A DNA stretch of 64,000 nucleotides from Hyphomicrobiales bacterium (GTDB lineage Bacteria; Pseudomonadota; Alphaproteobacteria; Rhizobiales; Rhizobiaceae), in NCBI GenBank assembly GCA_900471525.1, contig UCEZ01000051.1, positions 1 through 64,000 on the forward strand, in the 5' to 3' direction. A program made the position numbers and the translations under genes. Below are positions 19,501 to 27,291 of the stretch, piece by piece (position 1 is the first letter of the stretch; every line of letters begins with the position of its first letter). Below the pieces are notes generated by a model, which had not been told where the DNA came from, did no database searches, and saw only the letters and a list, made by a program, of their open reading frames with translations.

Positions 19501-21166
19501 ACAGACGCGAAGCATCCCTTGCCCAGTCTTGGCTCTGCCGGCGAACGCCGGCAAGTTCTGCAAAGCCGATGCGCTCGACAATGGCCCGAAACGCCGCACC
19601 TGCCTGAATGGGCTGAAGCTGCATCGCGTCACCGACGAGAACGACTTTCGCTTGCGCTTCCTCCACCACTTTAATCACGCGCGCCAACTGCTGCGACGAG
19701 ACCATCCCGGCTTCGTCGATGACGAACACATCGCCCTTTTCCAGTCGATCACGATCGTTCGCCCAGGAAAGCTCCCATGACGCAAGCGTGCGTGACCGGA
19801 TACCGGAACTCTCTTCCAAACCCTCGGCGGCCTTGCCGGCCAAAGCCGCACCGAACACGGTTCTGCCATCCGTCTCCCAGGCCAGTCTCGCTGCTTCCAG
19901 AAGCGTAGATTTCCCCGTGCCGGCAAGACCGACTACGGCAGCAATCGCGGTATCGGCGGTCACGTGGCGCACAGCATCGATCTGTTCAGCGTCGAAGGTA
20001 AATGGCTTTTGCGGATCGCGGGTTTCGATCGACGCAATCGCATTTTCGATATGCCTTTGCACAACAGAAAATCCGCGGCGCTTTGACAACTCCGACGCAG
20101 AGTTTGCCATATCGTATTCGGTGCGCAGCGTGTCGCGGGTGGTGAAGACGGCGCTTTCGATAACCGCGCCGGTATCAGTATCGAATTGCTGCGGGCGCAG
20201 CATTGTCAGATCACTCGACGCCATAAGCTTTGCACGGATATTGGCGAAAACCGAGGGGTCATCAACATAGCGGTGAAGCGCCTTTGCTATATCCTGCTCG
20301 TCGAAGGTGGAGCGCTCGTTGCTCAGTTGCTTAAGGAGCAATCCTGGATCGTCAGCGAGCCGATCGGCCATATGCTGGCGCCGCGCCAATTCGGCGGGTG
20401 CAAGAAACATTGCCGCGCCCTTTCGGGCCAGCGCCGCCTTTGCGGGACCGAGATGTTTTTGCGCAATGCCCTCAAGTCCCTGCTCCGCATAGGATCGGCC
20501 ATCGAGGCGGATGTCATGTCCAGCCAGCGCCAAATACCGGTTGGCCGTTTCCGCCCAAGCGACCTTCCAGGCCTTCATGGTTTCCTTGTCGCCGGCCCAG
20601 AGGTGGTAGACGATTTTGCCGTTCGGCCTGTCTGGGGTTGCGACGCGGAGCGCTTTTCCGTCCTCACCAACAACCGGGACCTTTTTTGGACCAAACCCCT
20701 GCTCGGTCAGCGGGCGCAGTGTCGTCATGATATGGACGTGCGGATTGCCGTCCTTGTCATGATAGACCCAATCGGCGACCATGCCATGCGACGTGAGGTG
20801 TTCGTGGACGAAATCCTCAACGAGCGCGATGTTCTCTGATCGCGTCAACTCCTCAGGCAACGCAAAAATGAGTTCGCGGGCCAGCTGCGCGTCGGCCCGT
20901 TTTTCAAACCGGTCGACCGCATTCCACAGGGCCTCGCTGGCACCGGCAACCGTTCGTCCGTCAATCGCCGCCCGCAGCCATGTCGGCGCTTCCTCGGGGA
21001 GCGCAAGCGCCTCGTGAACCAGTTCAGCTACACCTCCGACATAGCGGAATTCCGTTCCCGCCTGCTCATCCATCATCTTGCTGCGATGGCGATAGGCGGC
21101 GGCCGAGACGATGCTGCGTCCCGCTCCCCGACTGATCACCTGCGCTCTCACAAACATGATAGCCAT
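16535..21166 (-). CDS. traA: Ti-type conjugative relaxase-helicase TraA
   Basis: TraA nicks oriT, stays covalently bound to the 5' end and unwinds the transferred strand. The 1543-residue protein has an N-terminal MOBQ relaxase domain with the metal-binding HDKDGNPHVH motif at 136-145. The central RecD-like helicase has Walker A GLAGTGKST at 413-421, an FVIDEAGMV Walker B near 480, and HKSQGSTVD further on. A long C-terminal helical region of the rhizobial TraA type follows. It is transcribed away from oriT (21191-21218), as in Ti plasmids. traF, traB and traH, which accompany traA in Ti plasmids, are absent: the next genes downstream are sugar transport genes. Confidence 0.95.
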   Translation of the reverse strand: MAIMFVRAQVISRGAGRSIVSAAAYRHRSKMMDEQAGTEFRYVGGVAELVHEALALPEEAPTWLRAAIDGRTVAGASEALWNAVDRFEKRADAQLARELIFALPEELTRSENIALVEDFVHEHLTSHGMVADWVYHDKDGNPHVHIMTTLRPLTEQGFGPKKVPVVGEDGKALRVATPDRPNGKIVYHLWAGDKETMKAWKVAWAETANRYLALAGHDIRLDGRSYAEQGLEGIAQKHLGPAKAALARKGAAMFLAPAELARRQHMADRLADDPGLLLKQLSNERSTFDEQDIAKALHRYVDDPSVFANIRAKLMASSDLTMLRPQQFDTDTGAVIESAVFTTRDTLRTEYDMANSASELSKRRGFSVVQRHIENAIASIETRDPQKPFTFDAEQIDAVRHVTADTAIAAVVGLAGTGKSTLLEAARLAWETDGRTVFGAALAGKAAEGLEESSGIRSRTLASWELSWANDRDRLEKGDVFVIDEAGMVSSQQLARVIKVVEEAQAKVVLVGDAMQLQPIQAGAAFRAIVERIGFAELAGVRRQSQDWARDASRLFARGDVDKGLDLYSRHGHLTVAETRDEAINRIVQDWTRARRQLSSGSEVGDRRLRGDALLVLAHTNADVKRLNDALRAVMMEENALGVARSFATERGTRDFASGDRIVFLENARFVDPGAKHLGPQYVKNGMLGTVLSTTDRTGETLLAVRLDSGREVVFGEDSYRSVDHGYATTIHKSQGSTVDRTFVLATGMMDQHLTYVAMTRHRHQADLYAARKDFERKLEFGKARRADHAAGVTGELLDLGLAQFREKQDSDPSRYADVRTDDGAVHRLWGVSLPKAIEAGGVALGDTVTLHKDGVEHVTVTVPVTDEDTGDKRFEERVVTRNVWTAKQVEPAEVRRERLEAERHRPDLFSHLVERLSRSGAKTTTLDFDSEDGYQRHIADFGYRRGIDTLSQMAAGTEEAVDRRLTWIATQAEKVAELWQRASVALGFTIERERRQNYSDLVMPSKSVASTVHAEKAEYLLAPTTAFSRSVEEHACLAQLASPAWKERESVLHPLLARIYRDADDALVRLNDRASTADIAPRHLGETLARSPEQLGCLHGSNNLVDGHRARKERGDAIDTVAELVPLARAHAAQFKADAERSARREHTRREHMSLSVPALSRKALERLGEIEAIRERGGQAAYRSAFALAAEDRSVIQEIMAVSEALSARFGWSAFTEKADPIAERNVKERMPEGLGESRSAELAQLFSAVKRFSAEQHLAEKRDPSRIVAAAPHQGRADNDGVPPMLAAVAEFKVPIEIEAHRRAVNTGHYKQHRGALADVAVRVWRDPAAAVSTIERLIGERTDGERIARAVANDPAAYGALRGSERIMDRLLASGRERRDALQAVGEVTVKVRLIGASYASAFEAESRAVGEERARMAVAIPRLTVVAENELKRIMAQVAKNPRDLTTIVRGLDPSVRAEFAVVGKALNDRFGPGAVMRDEKHVMNMIPDSQRKAFEAMRGSLRTLQQAVRADETQKIVEGRQTRALNRRPPSYDRKDE

Positions 21167-21190
21167 TCTGGCTTACACTCTCTCTAAGCC

Positions 21191-21218
21191 CGTCGCCTCC
21201 GCGACGTATATTGCGCCA
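21191..21218 (+). other. oriT: Origin of transfer (oriT) core, Ti/Q type
   Basis: The 6-bp inverted repeat CGTCGC/GCGACG (21191-21206, 4-nt loop) is followed by TATATTGCGCC (21207-21217). The opposite strand reads GGCGCAATATACGTCGC, which matches the Ti-plasmid core GGCGCAATTATACGTCGC apart from one T. The position between divergent traA and traC is also that of Ti plasmids. By analogy with RSF1010 and Ti, the + strand would be cut after GCGCC near 21217 and transferred towards traC. Confidence 0.85.
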
Positions 21219-21294
21219 TCAAACCGATCTTACCGCAGAAAAGATGCCACTTTACCCGTTCGGCTTGGATTCTTCCTATCTCATTTGAGTAGAT

Positions 21295-21322
21295 TTGACT
21301 ATTATAAATATAATAGTATAGG
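21295..21322 (+). promoter_or_regulatory. traC promoter with palindromic operator
   Basis: TTGACT (21295-21300) and TATAGG (21317-21322) with a 16-nt spacer make a plausible promoter for traCDG. A perfect 9-bp palindrome, ACTATTATA/TATAATAGT (21298-21317, 2-nt centre), covers the -35 box and spacer, so a repressor or relaxosome protein bound there would block transcription. It lies about 80 nt from nic. Confidence 0.55.
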
Positions 21323-21360
21323 CTCGGTCGGAAAGTCAGCGAAACGGGAAAACCACAGAC

Positions 21361-21588
21361 ATGCGTGCCAAAACTTCCATTTCGGAAATCGACGCCCAGA
21401 TTGAATTGCTCCGGGAGAAACGGAAAGCATTGCTCGTCAGATCCAACGAGCGATTTGCCAGAGCCGCCCTGAAAGCGGGTCTCGCGGAACTCGATATTCC
21501 GGATGCCGAACTCGATGCCGTGTTTACGGAAATCGCTGGTCGATTTCGAAAGGAGGGCAAAGGCACCCCCTCTGGCTCATCGTCTTGA
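21361..21588 (+). CDS. traC: Conjugal transfer protein TraC
   Basis: This 75-residue basic, helical protein is recognised as Ti-type TraC by its ISEIDAQIELLREKRKALL start, its ELDIPDAELDAVFTEIAGRF stretch, and its place as first gene next to oriT. Ti TraC (about 98 residues) is longer at the C-terminus. TraC is thought to assist relaxosome assembly at oriT. The weak ribosome-binding site AACGGGAAA precedes ATG 21361. Confidence 0.85.
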   Translation: MRAKTSISEIDAQIELLREKRKALLVRSNERFARAALKAGLAELDIPDAELDAVFTEIAGRFRKEGKGTPSGSSS

Positions 21589-21601
21589 TCGGCAGATCGC
21601 G

Positions 21602-21835
21602 ATGCTAGAGCGACGGCGGCAGAGCACCATGAAGCAAGACCGGCAATCCGAAGCCCGGGAAAAGATCATTCTCGGCGCCCTGATCATCAACGCCGGGCTT
21701 AGGGATGCAGACCGAGCGTTCCTGCTTGGCGCACTGATCGAGGCCGGCAAGATTGTTGCCGGCGGCCCAGAACATGATCGGCTGAGAACCGTCGGTGAAC
21801 AGGCGTTTCGGGCGAAAGCGCAGCGCACCTCATAA
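21602..21835 (+). CDS. traD: Conjugal transfer protein TraD
   Basis: This protein of about 77 residues has the TraD signature KIILGALIINAGLRDADRAFLLGALIEAG near its centre and a basic end. It follows traC and precedes traG as in Ti plasmids. The start is uncertain: ATG 21602 and ATG 21629 are in frame, neither has a strong ribosome-binding site, and the frame stays open upstream through the end of traC, so coupling to traC translation is likely. Its biochemical role is not established. Confidence 0.75.
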   Translation: MLERRRQSTMKQDRQSEAREKIILGALIINAGLRDADRAFLLGALIEAGKIVAGGPEHDRLRTVGEQAFRAKAQRTS

Positions 21836-21857
21836 TTCCCCCACAAGGAAAATACTT

Positions 21858-23774
21858 ATGGCGGCAAAACGAAGATTCAGTCCGACGCTCCTTCTGGTCC
21901 TGGTGCCTGGCCTCATCAGCACCGTCACCTTATTCATCACCACATACGAATGGCCGGCAATGGCGAGTGTATTTTCGGGATCACAAGCCATCTGGTTCAT
22001 GCGGGCGGCACCCGTTGCCAATCTGATCTTCGGCCCCGTCGTCGGACTGATCACCGTGCTCGCCCTGCCCCTCCATCGACGAAGGCCGATCGCGCTGGTC
22101 AGCCTGCTCACCTACCTCGGCATTGTCGGATACTACGGGCTTCGCGAATACACTCGGCTGGCGCCATCCGTCCGCTCGGGCATCGTCACTTGGGACGAAG
22201 CCCTGTCTTATCTCGACCTGTTCGCGGTCGCCGGCGCAATTTTCGGGTTTGTCATCGCCGGCATTTCGGCCCGCATCTCGGTCGTCGTGTCGGGTCCGGT
22301 CAAACGCGCCAGGCGCGGAACTTTTGGCGACGCGGACTGGCTCTCCATGTCGGATGCAGCAAAGCTGTTTCCGCCTGATGGCGAGATCGTTATCGGCGAA
22401 CGTTATCGGGTCGATCGCGAGACGGTACGCGATGTGCCGTTCCAGCCGGACGACAAATCAAGCTGGGGCAAGGGTGGTTCGGCCCCACTCCTCACATATG
22501 CGCAAGATTTCGACTCGACCCACATGCTGTTCTTTGCCGGATCGGGCGGCTACAAAACGACCAGCAACGTCATTCCGACAGCATTGCGTTACACCGGGCC
22601 TCTGATCTGCCTCGATCCGTCGACCGAGGTCGCGCCCATCGTAATCGACCATCGCCAGTCAAAACTCAATCGCCTGTGCATGATGCTCGACCCGGCCAAC
22701 CCGGTCTGCGGTTTCAACGTGCTTGACTGGATCGAGACGTCGAGATCGAAAGAGGAGGATATCGTCGCCGTCGCCCATATGCTGCTGTCGGAAAGTGCGC
22801 GCATCGAAAACTCGACAGGGTCGTATTTCCAAAACCAGGCCCACAATCTTCTGACGGGATTGCTCGCTCACGTCATGCTGTCACCGGACTATGCTGGTCG
22901 TCGGAATTTGCGCAGTCTGCGCCAGATCGTCTCCGAACCGGAACCATCGGTATTGGTGATGCTGCGTGACATTCAGGAAACGTCGCAATCGGTGTTCATC
23001 CGCGAAACGCTCGGTGTGTTCACCAACATGACCGAACAGACGTTTAGCGGCGTCTACTCCACAGCCTCAAAGGATACGCAATGGCTGTCGCTTGACAATT
23101 ACGCCGCCCTCGTTTGTGGCAGGACGTTCAAGCCGAGCGACATCGTCAGCGGCAAGATCGACATCTTTCTCAACATTCCAGCCTCGATCCTTCGCAGCTA
23201 TCCCGGAATAGGGCGCGTTATCATCGGGTCACTGATCAATGCGATGACACAGGCCGATGGCGCGTTTACGCGGCGCGCCCTGTTCATGCTCGATGAGGTT
23301 GACCTGCTCGGCTACATGCGCGTCCTCGAGGACGCGCGTGATCGCGGGCGAAAATATGGCATTTCGCTCATGCTGATGTACCAATCCGTGGGCCAGCTCG
23401 AGCGGCATTTTGGCCGAGATGGCGCGACGTCGTGGATCGACGGATGCGCGTTTGCATCCTATGCGGCGATCAAGGCACTCGATACGGCGCGGAATGTTTC
23501 TGCCCAATGCGGCGAGATGACAGTCGAAGTCGAAGGACGTTCGCGCAATGTCGGCTGGAGCAATTCCAACAACGGATCGCGACGGTCCGAGAGCATCAGC
23601 TTCCAGAGACGGCCGCTGATCATGCCGCACGAAATCACCCAATCAATGCGCAAGGACGAGCAGATCATCATCGTACAGGGGCGCGGTCCTTTGCGCTGCG
23701 GGCGGGCGATTTATTTTCGAAGAAAAGAGATGGACGCCGCCGCCAGTGCCAATCGGTTCGTCAAAAACCCGTAA
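21858..23774 (+). CDS. traG: Type IV coupling protein TraG (VirD4 family)
   Basis: TraG is the inner-membrane ATPase that brings the relaxosome to the mating channel. The 638-residue protein has three or four N-terminal membrane segments (about 10-30, 48-72, 80-95, 122-145), Walker A GSGGYKTT at 228-235, and Walker B LFMLDEVDLLG in the C-terminal half. A late MPHEITQSMRKDEQIIIVQG segment is typical of the family. ATG 21858 follows AAGGAAAA. It must work with the VirB channel encoded at 42757-52377. Confidence 0.95.
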   Translation: MAAKRRFSPTLLLVLVPGLISTVTLFITTYEWPAMASVFSGSQAIWFMRAAPVANLIFGPVVGLITVLALPLHRRRPIALVSLLTYLGIVGYYGLREYTRLAPSVRSGIVTWDEALSYLDLFAVAGAIFGFVIAGISARISVVVSGPVKRARRGTFGDADWLSMSDAAKLFPPDGEIVIGERYRVDRETVRDVPFQPDDKSSWGKGGSAPLLTYAQDFDSTHMLFFAGSGGYKTTSNVIPTALRYTGPLICLDPSTEVAPIVIDHRQSKLNRLCMMLDPANPVCGFNVLDWIETSRSKEEDIVAVAHMLLSESARIENSTGSYFQNQAHNLLTGLLAHVMLSPDYAGRRNLRSLRQIVSEPEPSVLVMLRDIQETSQSVFIRETLGVFTNMTEQTFSGVYSTASKDTQWLSLDNYAALVCGRTFKPSDIVSGKIDIFLNIPASILRSYPGIGRVIIGSLINAMTQADGAFTRRALFMLDEVDLLGYMRVLEDARDRGRKYGISLMLMYQSVGQLERHFGRDGATSWIDGCAFASYAAIKALDTARNVSAQCGEMTVEVEGRSRNVGWSNSNNGSRRSESISFQRRPLIMPHEITQSMRKDEQIIIVQGRGPLRCGRAIYFRRKEMDAAASANRFVKNP

Positions 23775-23864
23775 CGGGGAAAGAGAGTATCCAGTGAAGA
23801 CAAAGTCGTGGCCAGGGCAGCCGGTCGATCCGGCTGTTCTGGCAAACAGCTCCGAAGAACTGCC

Positions 23865-24005
23865 TCACGGCAGGTCCTCCTCCAGGAATTTGGAAAGTTC
23901 ATCGCTTGCGGCCTCGAGTTCGGTTTCGATCTCGCGGCGTTTGGCGCGATCCGGGCAATTGCGGAGTTCGGCGCGCAGCTCTTCGATGTGTTGTTCGATC
24001 GTCAT
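23865..24005 (-). CDS. Small conserved rhizobial plasmid protein, 46 residues
   Basis: An excellent Shine-Dalgarno (AAGGAGAC) precedes the ATG at 24005. The product is acidic, highly charged and helical (MTIEQHIEELRAELRNCPDR to the end ELSKFLEEDLP), probably a short coiled coil. I recall similar small proteins near tra regions of rhizobial plasmids, but no function is known to me. It is the first - strand gene met by the incoming T-strand. Confidence 0.65.
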   Translation of the reverse strand: MTIEQHIEELRAELRNCPDRAKRREIETELEAASDELSKFLEEDLP

Positions 24006-24274
24006 CTTCGTCTCCTTGACGTTTGTGAAAGATGACGGCCGCAGCTGTGAGGGGAGAAGACGGGTCAAGGTTCGCGATAGCGACCGGCGGAGCCGGCGTG
24101 CGGAGGAACCGATTTTGTTGGAGCGCAGCGGAGGCAAAATTGGAGGGGCCGCGCGACCTTGAGGCGGCTTTTCCGCTCACAGCACAATCGCACAACTGAG
24201 CAGACAGGGTTTGGTCTCGTGCGCCCCCAAAGGGAGGTGGCCACGAGCGCTTCATGTGAGGAAGGATCTCGGAA
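24006..24274. promoter_or_regulatory. Divergent GC-rich leader region
   Basis: This interval separates the 46-residue gene (-) from the DUF1173 gene (+). On the side of the small gene it holds several short GC-rich repeats, such as CCGGCGGAGCCGG near 24083 and GCCGCGCGACCTTGAGGCGGC near 24148. On the other side CTCGTG (24216-24221) pairs with CACGAG (24242-24247). It resembles the hairpin-rich leaders described at 26591 and 28228 but is less clearly homologous. Confidence 0.4.
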
Positions 24275-25480
24275 ATGGCGCGGCAATATCAGATCGGTCA
24301 GAAGATTATCAGCGAGGATGTCCCCGACTTCACGGACCAGCTTGCGGAAATCCATTTCAGCAAGATCCGTCCCCTCTGCCTCTGCCGCCAACCCGGCGTT
24401 CCAATGTACGTCGCCACCATCGGCGAGCAGTTGCTTGTCAAGCGTATGCCACTCACCGGTGGCGACCATGATCCGCAATGCCCGTCCTATGAACCGCCCT
24501 ACGAATTGTCCGGTCTTGGTCCGCTCATCGGCAAGTCGATCCTGCTCAATGGCATCGATGGGACGGCGGCACTGAAGATCGATTTTTCGCTCACGAAGAG
24601 AGGCGGCCGATCTCAGGCCACGGAGCCGACACCGACCAATGACGGTCCGGTCAAAAACGACCCAAAGAAATTGTCGTTACGAGGCCTGCTCCACTATCTC
24701 TGGCACCAGGGAGGATTGACGGAGTGGACCGCACATTGGGCTGGCAAACGCCATTGGTTCCAGGTCCGCAACCATCTGATGGAAGCCGCACGGATGATGA
24801 CGGTCAAAGGCGGTGTGCTCGCGGACCGACTGTTTGTGCCGGAGACATTTCGATCTGATGACAAGGCCGCCATAGAACAGAGACGCATGGCGGCGCTTGC
24901 AAACAGTCAGGCCCCAGCATCCGGGCCACGTCCACTCATGATGCTGGTGGGTGAGGTCAAAGAGTTTGAACCGGCACGAAGCGGCGTGAAAATCATCATC
25001 AAGCACATGCCGGGCTTCCTACTGATGATGGAGGATGGCACCTGGCGGAGGTTACAGTCTCGCTATGACCCCGACCTGGAACTCTGGAAGGCGACCGAGA
25101 CCTCGCATTTGATCATGATTGCAACATTCGGAACGGCGCCTTCCGGCATTTCCAACATCGAGGAAATCGCGCTGATGACGGTGAGCGAACAATGGCTCCC
25201 GATCGAATCCCACTATGAGCAGCGCTTGGTCGAGCATCTGGCTCGATTGAGCATCAAAAGTGTAAAAGGACTTCGCTTCGATCTGGCACGGACGCAACCG
25301 ATTGCCGCCGCGACATTACCATACCGGCGACCGAGGCCGCTTGCCCTGTACGTCGTGCCGCCCACCGCCTACGAGGAGTTCGAAGCTAAACTCACAGACG
25401 CAATCGAAGCACGGCCTGACATGGAGGCTTGGGTTTGGAGAGTGGCTGAAGGGGAGATACCTGATATTCCAGCATCCTGA
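24275..25480 (+). CDS. DUF1173 family protein
   Basis: This 401-residue protein starts at ATG 24275 behind AGGAAGGATCTC. I recognise it as DUF1173 from the N-terminal cysteine pattern (CLC near residue 37 and QCPSY near residue 69), the length and the plasmid context. The middle contains LRGLLHYLWHQGGLTEWTAHW, and the C-terminal part has a YEEFEAKL to end region. The family is common on rhizobial conjugative plasmids and has no known activity. The cysteines suggest metal binding. Confidence 0.65.
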   Translation: MARQYQIGQKIISEDVPDFTDQLAEIHFSKIRPLCLCRQPGVPMYVATIGEQLLVKRMPLTGGDHDPQCPSYEPPYELSGLGPLIGKSILLNGIDGTAALKIDFSLTKRGGRSQATEPTPTNDGPVKNDPKKLSLRGLLHYLWHQGGLTEWTAHWAGKRHWFQVRNHLMEAARMMTVKGGVLADRLFVPETFRSDDKAAIEQRRMAALANSQAPASGPRPLMMLVGEVKEFEPARSGVKIIIKHMPGFLLMMEDGTWRRLQSRYDPDLELWKATETSHLIMIATFGTAPSGISNIEEIALMTVSEQWLPIESHYEQRLVEHLARLSIKSVKGLRFDLARTQPIAAATLPYRRPRPLALYVVPPTAYEEFEAKLTDAIEARPDMEAWVWRVAEGEIPDIPAS

Positions 25481-25604
25481 GGTGTGTCTCGCGACAGATC
25501 GTGTAACGGGGCGGCAGTGTCTCATCAGCGGCATGAATCGATCGTACCAGTTCGATTCCAAACTCTGATTGGACGCCGGAATCTGAACGCGCGATTCTGC
25601 ATAG

Positions 25605-25916
25605 ATGATCGTTCAACCTTATCACCTCTATGTCGAGCGCATCGAGCTTGAGAAGAACATGGCACGGTTCTATGCGCTCGCCGTCCAGCCGACACTGTTC
25701 GGAGAAGTGTCGCTGGTGCGCTGCTGGGGAAGGATTGGGACACGCGGCCAGCAGAAGGTGCACATCTTCGATGAAGAGAAGCACGCCATCGGTCTGTTCC
25801 TCGAACTCCTCCTTAAAAAGCGAAAAAGGGGCTATAGACCGAAACCACCTGTGGAAATCCCGGCTATCCGGCATTCCTCGCCGCAGCGCGTCAATGACGA
25901 ACTCATCGCAAGCTGA
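25605..25916 (+). CDS. WGR domain protein
   Basis: This 103-residue protein is almost entirely one WGR domain: NMARFYALAVQPTLFGEVSL, then RCWGRIGTRGQ, where the Trp-Gly-Arg triad gives the family its name. WGR domains bind nucleic acid ends in other proteins. The ATG at 25605 lacks a strong ribosome-binding site but gives the normal domain start. It lies between DUF1173 and an HU gene, so a role in handling plasmid DNA is plausible. Confidence 0.8.
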   Translation: MIVQPYHLYVERIELEKNMARFYALAVQPTLFGEVSLVRCWGRIGTRGQQKVHIFDEEKHAIGLFLELLLKKRKRGYRPKPPVEIPAIRHSSPQRVNDELIAS

Positions 25917-25954
25917 CAGGGATTCCGTCTTCATAAATGATGCGAGGGACTTCC

Positions 25955-26233
25955 ATGACTACCACCAATGAAATCGCCGACAAGATTGCCGCAGACAATA
26001 GCCTCACGAAGGTTCAGGCCAAGGGCATCGTCGAGGCCGATTTCCAGGCGATCGCTGATGCCGCCGGCTCCGACGCAGAGACATCGATACCGGGCTTCGG
26101 GAAGTTCAAGGTGAAAGCGTCGCCCGAACGCGAAGGCCGTAACCCGTCCAATGGCGAAAAGATGACCGTCGCAGCCTCGAAGAAGCTGACATTTGCGCCT
26201 GCCAAGGCGCTCAAGGATGCACTGAACAAGTGA
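25955..26233 (+). CDS. HU-family DNA-binding protein
   Basis: This 92-residue histone-like protein begins at ATG 25955 (MTTTNEIADKIAADNSLTK). It has the HU fold: two N-terminal helices, the IPGFGKFKV turn near residue 47, the DNA-binding arm region with GRNPSNGEKMTV, and a C-terminal helix AKALKDALNK. HU proteins bend DNA and may organise plasmid or oriT DNA. A terminator follows at 26252. Confidence 0.92.
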   Translation: MTTTNEIADKIAADNSLTKVQAKGIVEADFQAIADAAGSDAETSIPGFGKFKVKASPEREGRNPSNGEKMTVAASKKLTFAPAKALKDALNK

Positions 26234-26251
26234 TCCTTGTGAAACGGAGGA

Positions 26252-26269
26252 CCCCGCCTTCCGGCGGGG
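26252..26269. terminator. Bidirectional terminator between HU and DUF736 genes
   Basis: CCCCGCC (26252-26258) pairs with GGCGGGG (26263-26269) over a 4-nt loop TTCC. It lies between two convergent genes, with a short T-containing stretch downstream on the + strand. Confidence 0.7.
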
Positions 26270-26281
26270 CCTTCGTTGCGA

Positions 26282-26590
26282 TCAGTCCCGGTTCGGCCGG
26301 GACCAGATAAGGGAGAGGCCTTCCTCACCCGCGACCTCGATCAGGGTCGCATAGATCGGCGCAGGGAAGCTCGGATCGTCGAGCTTGACCGAAAGGTAGT
26401 CGCGGTCGTTGTCCGACGTTTTCTTCCAGGCTGCACCGAATTCGACCGAGCCGGCGAGAATACGGAAGTCCGGAGCCTTCTCAGAGGAGCGCTCTGCCGG
26501 AACGAGCTTGGCTTTGACCTGGAGCGTGAGAGTTTTGATGGTGCCGGAAAAGCCGTTGCCTGTGGAGGTGAAGGTGCCGATGGTTGCCAT
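26282..26590 (-). CDS. DUF736 family protein
   Basis: This 102-residue protein starts at the ATG at 26590 after AAAGGAATGCGACA. The sequence [20 protein letters not shown], the KAPDFRI segment and the PAPIYATLI end are typical of DUF736, a small beta-rich family frequent on plasmids of alphaproteobacteria. The function is unknown; its usual neighbours are antirestriction and ParB-like genes, as here. A distinctive leader precedes it. Confidence 0.85.
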   Translation of the reverse strand: MATIGTFTSTGNGFSGTIKTLTLQVKAKLVPAERSSEKAPDFRILAGSVEFGAAWKKTSDNDRDYLSVKLDDPSFPAPIYATLIEVAGEEGLSLIWSRPNRD

Positions 26591-26710
26591 TGTCGCATTC
26601 CTTTTCTGTTGTTCGGGCCGCGTCCATCGCGGCCTCGATGGCTGTCGACAAGACCGGGGACGATCGGTCTGCATCCAACGGACCGAAACGGAGTGGAGGA
26701 CGGCCAAAGG
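26591..26710 (-). promoter_or_regulatory. Conserved leader of the DUF736 gene
   Basis: Close to the start codon is a 7-bp hairpin, GGCCGCG/CGCGGCC (26616-26634) with a 5-nt loop TCCAT. Further upstream is a 22-nt element (26683-26704, with GAGTGGAGG in the middle). Both recur in the ardC leader: the hairpin with loop CCCAT at 28249-28267 and the 22-nt element at 28349-28370 with 21 of 22 bases the same. The hairpin lies 22-26 nt from the start codon in both. This suggests a duplicated promoter or leader that controls both genes. Confidence 0.65.
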
Positions 26711-27291
26711 CGAGGCTTTCTTGTCTCGCGAGGAATGGGCATAGCCCAGGGGAAGAAAACGATCCGGCCGTTGCGGTTGCCGAGCGAGCCGAGCATCGCG
26801 AGGCGGTCTTCGGTCAGACATGCCCCATCGAGACCGCAGTGGACGAGGCGGCTTCAGATTCGAAGGAATATGGCAAATGCATCATCTGGCGGCAATCGGC
26901 TCGCAACGCCCTGCCCCACACCCCAATAAGCCGGGCTTACAAACGCCGAGCCTCATCGTTCGCTTCGATGCACCCGTGCATGGCGCCGAGCAGCCTTCTT
27001 GCCAATTCGATGAATTACCGCCCGATTGGGTGTCATCGTCAACACTCCGTATCACCTCAACATGCACACGCCGCAGTTTCTCACATTCGATCGTTCAGAC
27101 TGTTTCGCTAGAAGTACGACGCCCTCTTCCGGTGCCCCCGAATGGATTGTGATGTTAAGGATGAGCCGAAGAGCGAGGCGGAATGGTTGAAATGAGGCTC
27201 CCAAGCTGGCCTCCAGGAACTCCACCATGCTGGCTCTCTGAAACAGACTGGGAAAGACGCCGGTGATGGCCGGCGCGTTCACCCGCTTCAA
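26711..27291. other. Intergenic, no confident gene
   Basis: Almost 600 nt between the DUF736 leader and the 3' end of ardC. A - strand frame at 27052-27291 encodes 79 residues without a recognisable domain or ribosome-binding site, and I do not accept it as a gene. No clear hairpin or repeat was seen apart from GC-rich patches near 26720-26820. Confidence 0.35.

Noticed and set aside
27052-27291. 79-residue - strand frame downstream of ardC
   Set aside because: No ribosome-binding site, no domain and no coding pattern; it could still be a decayed gene end.
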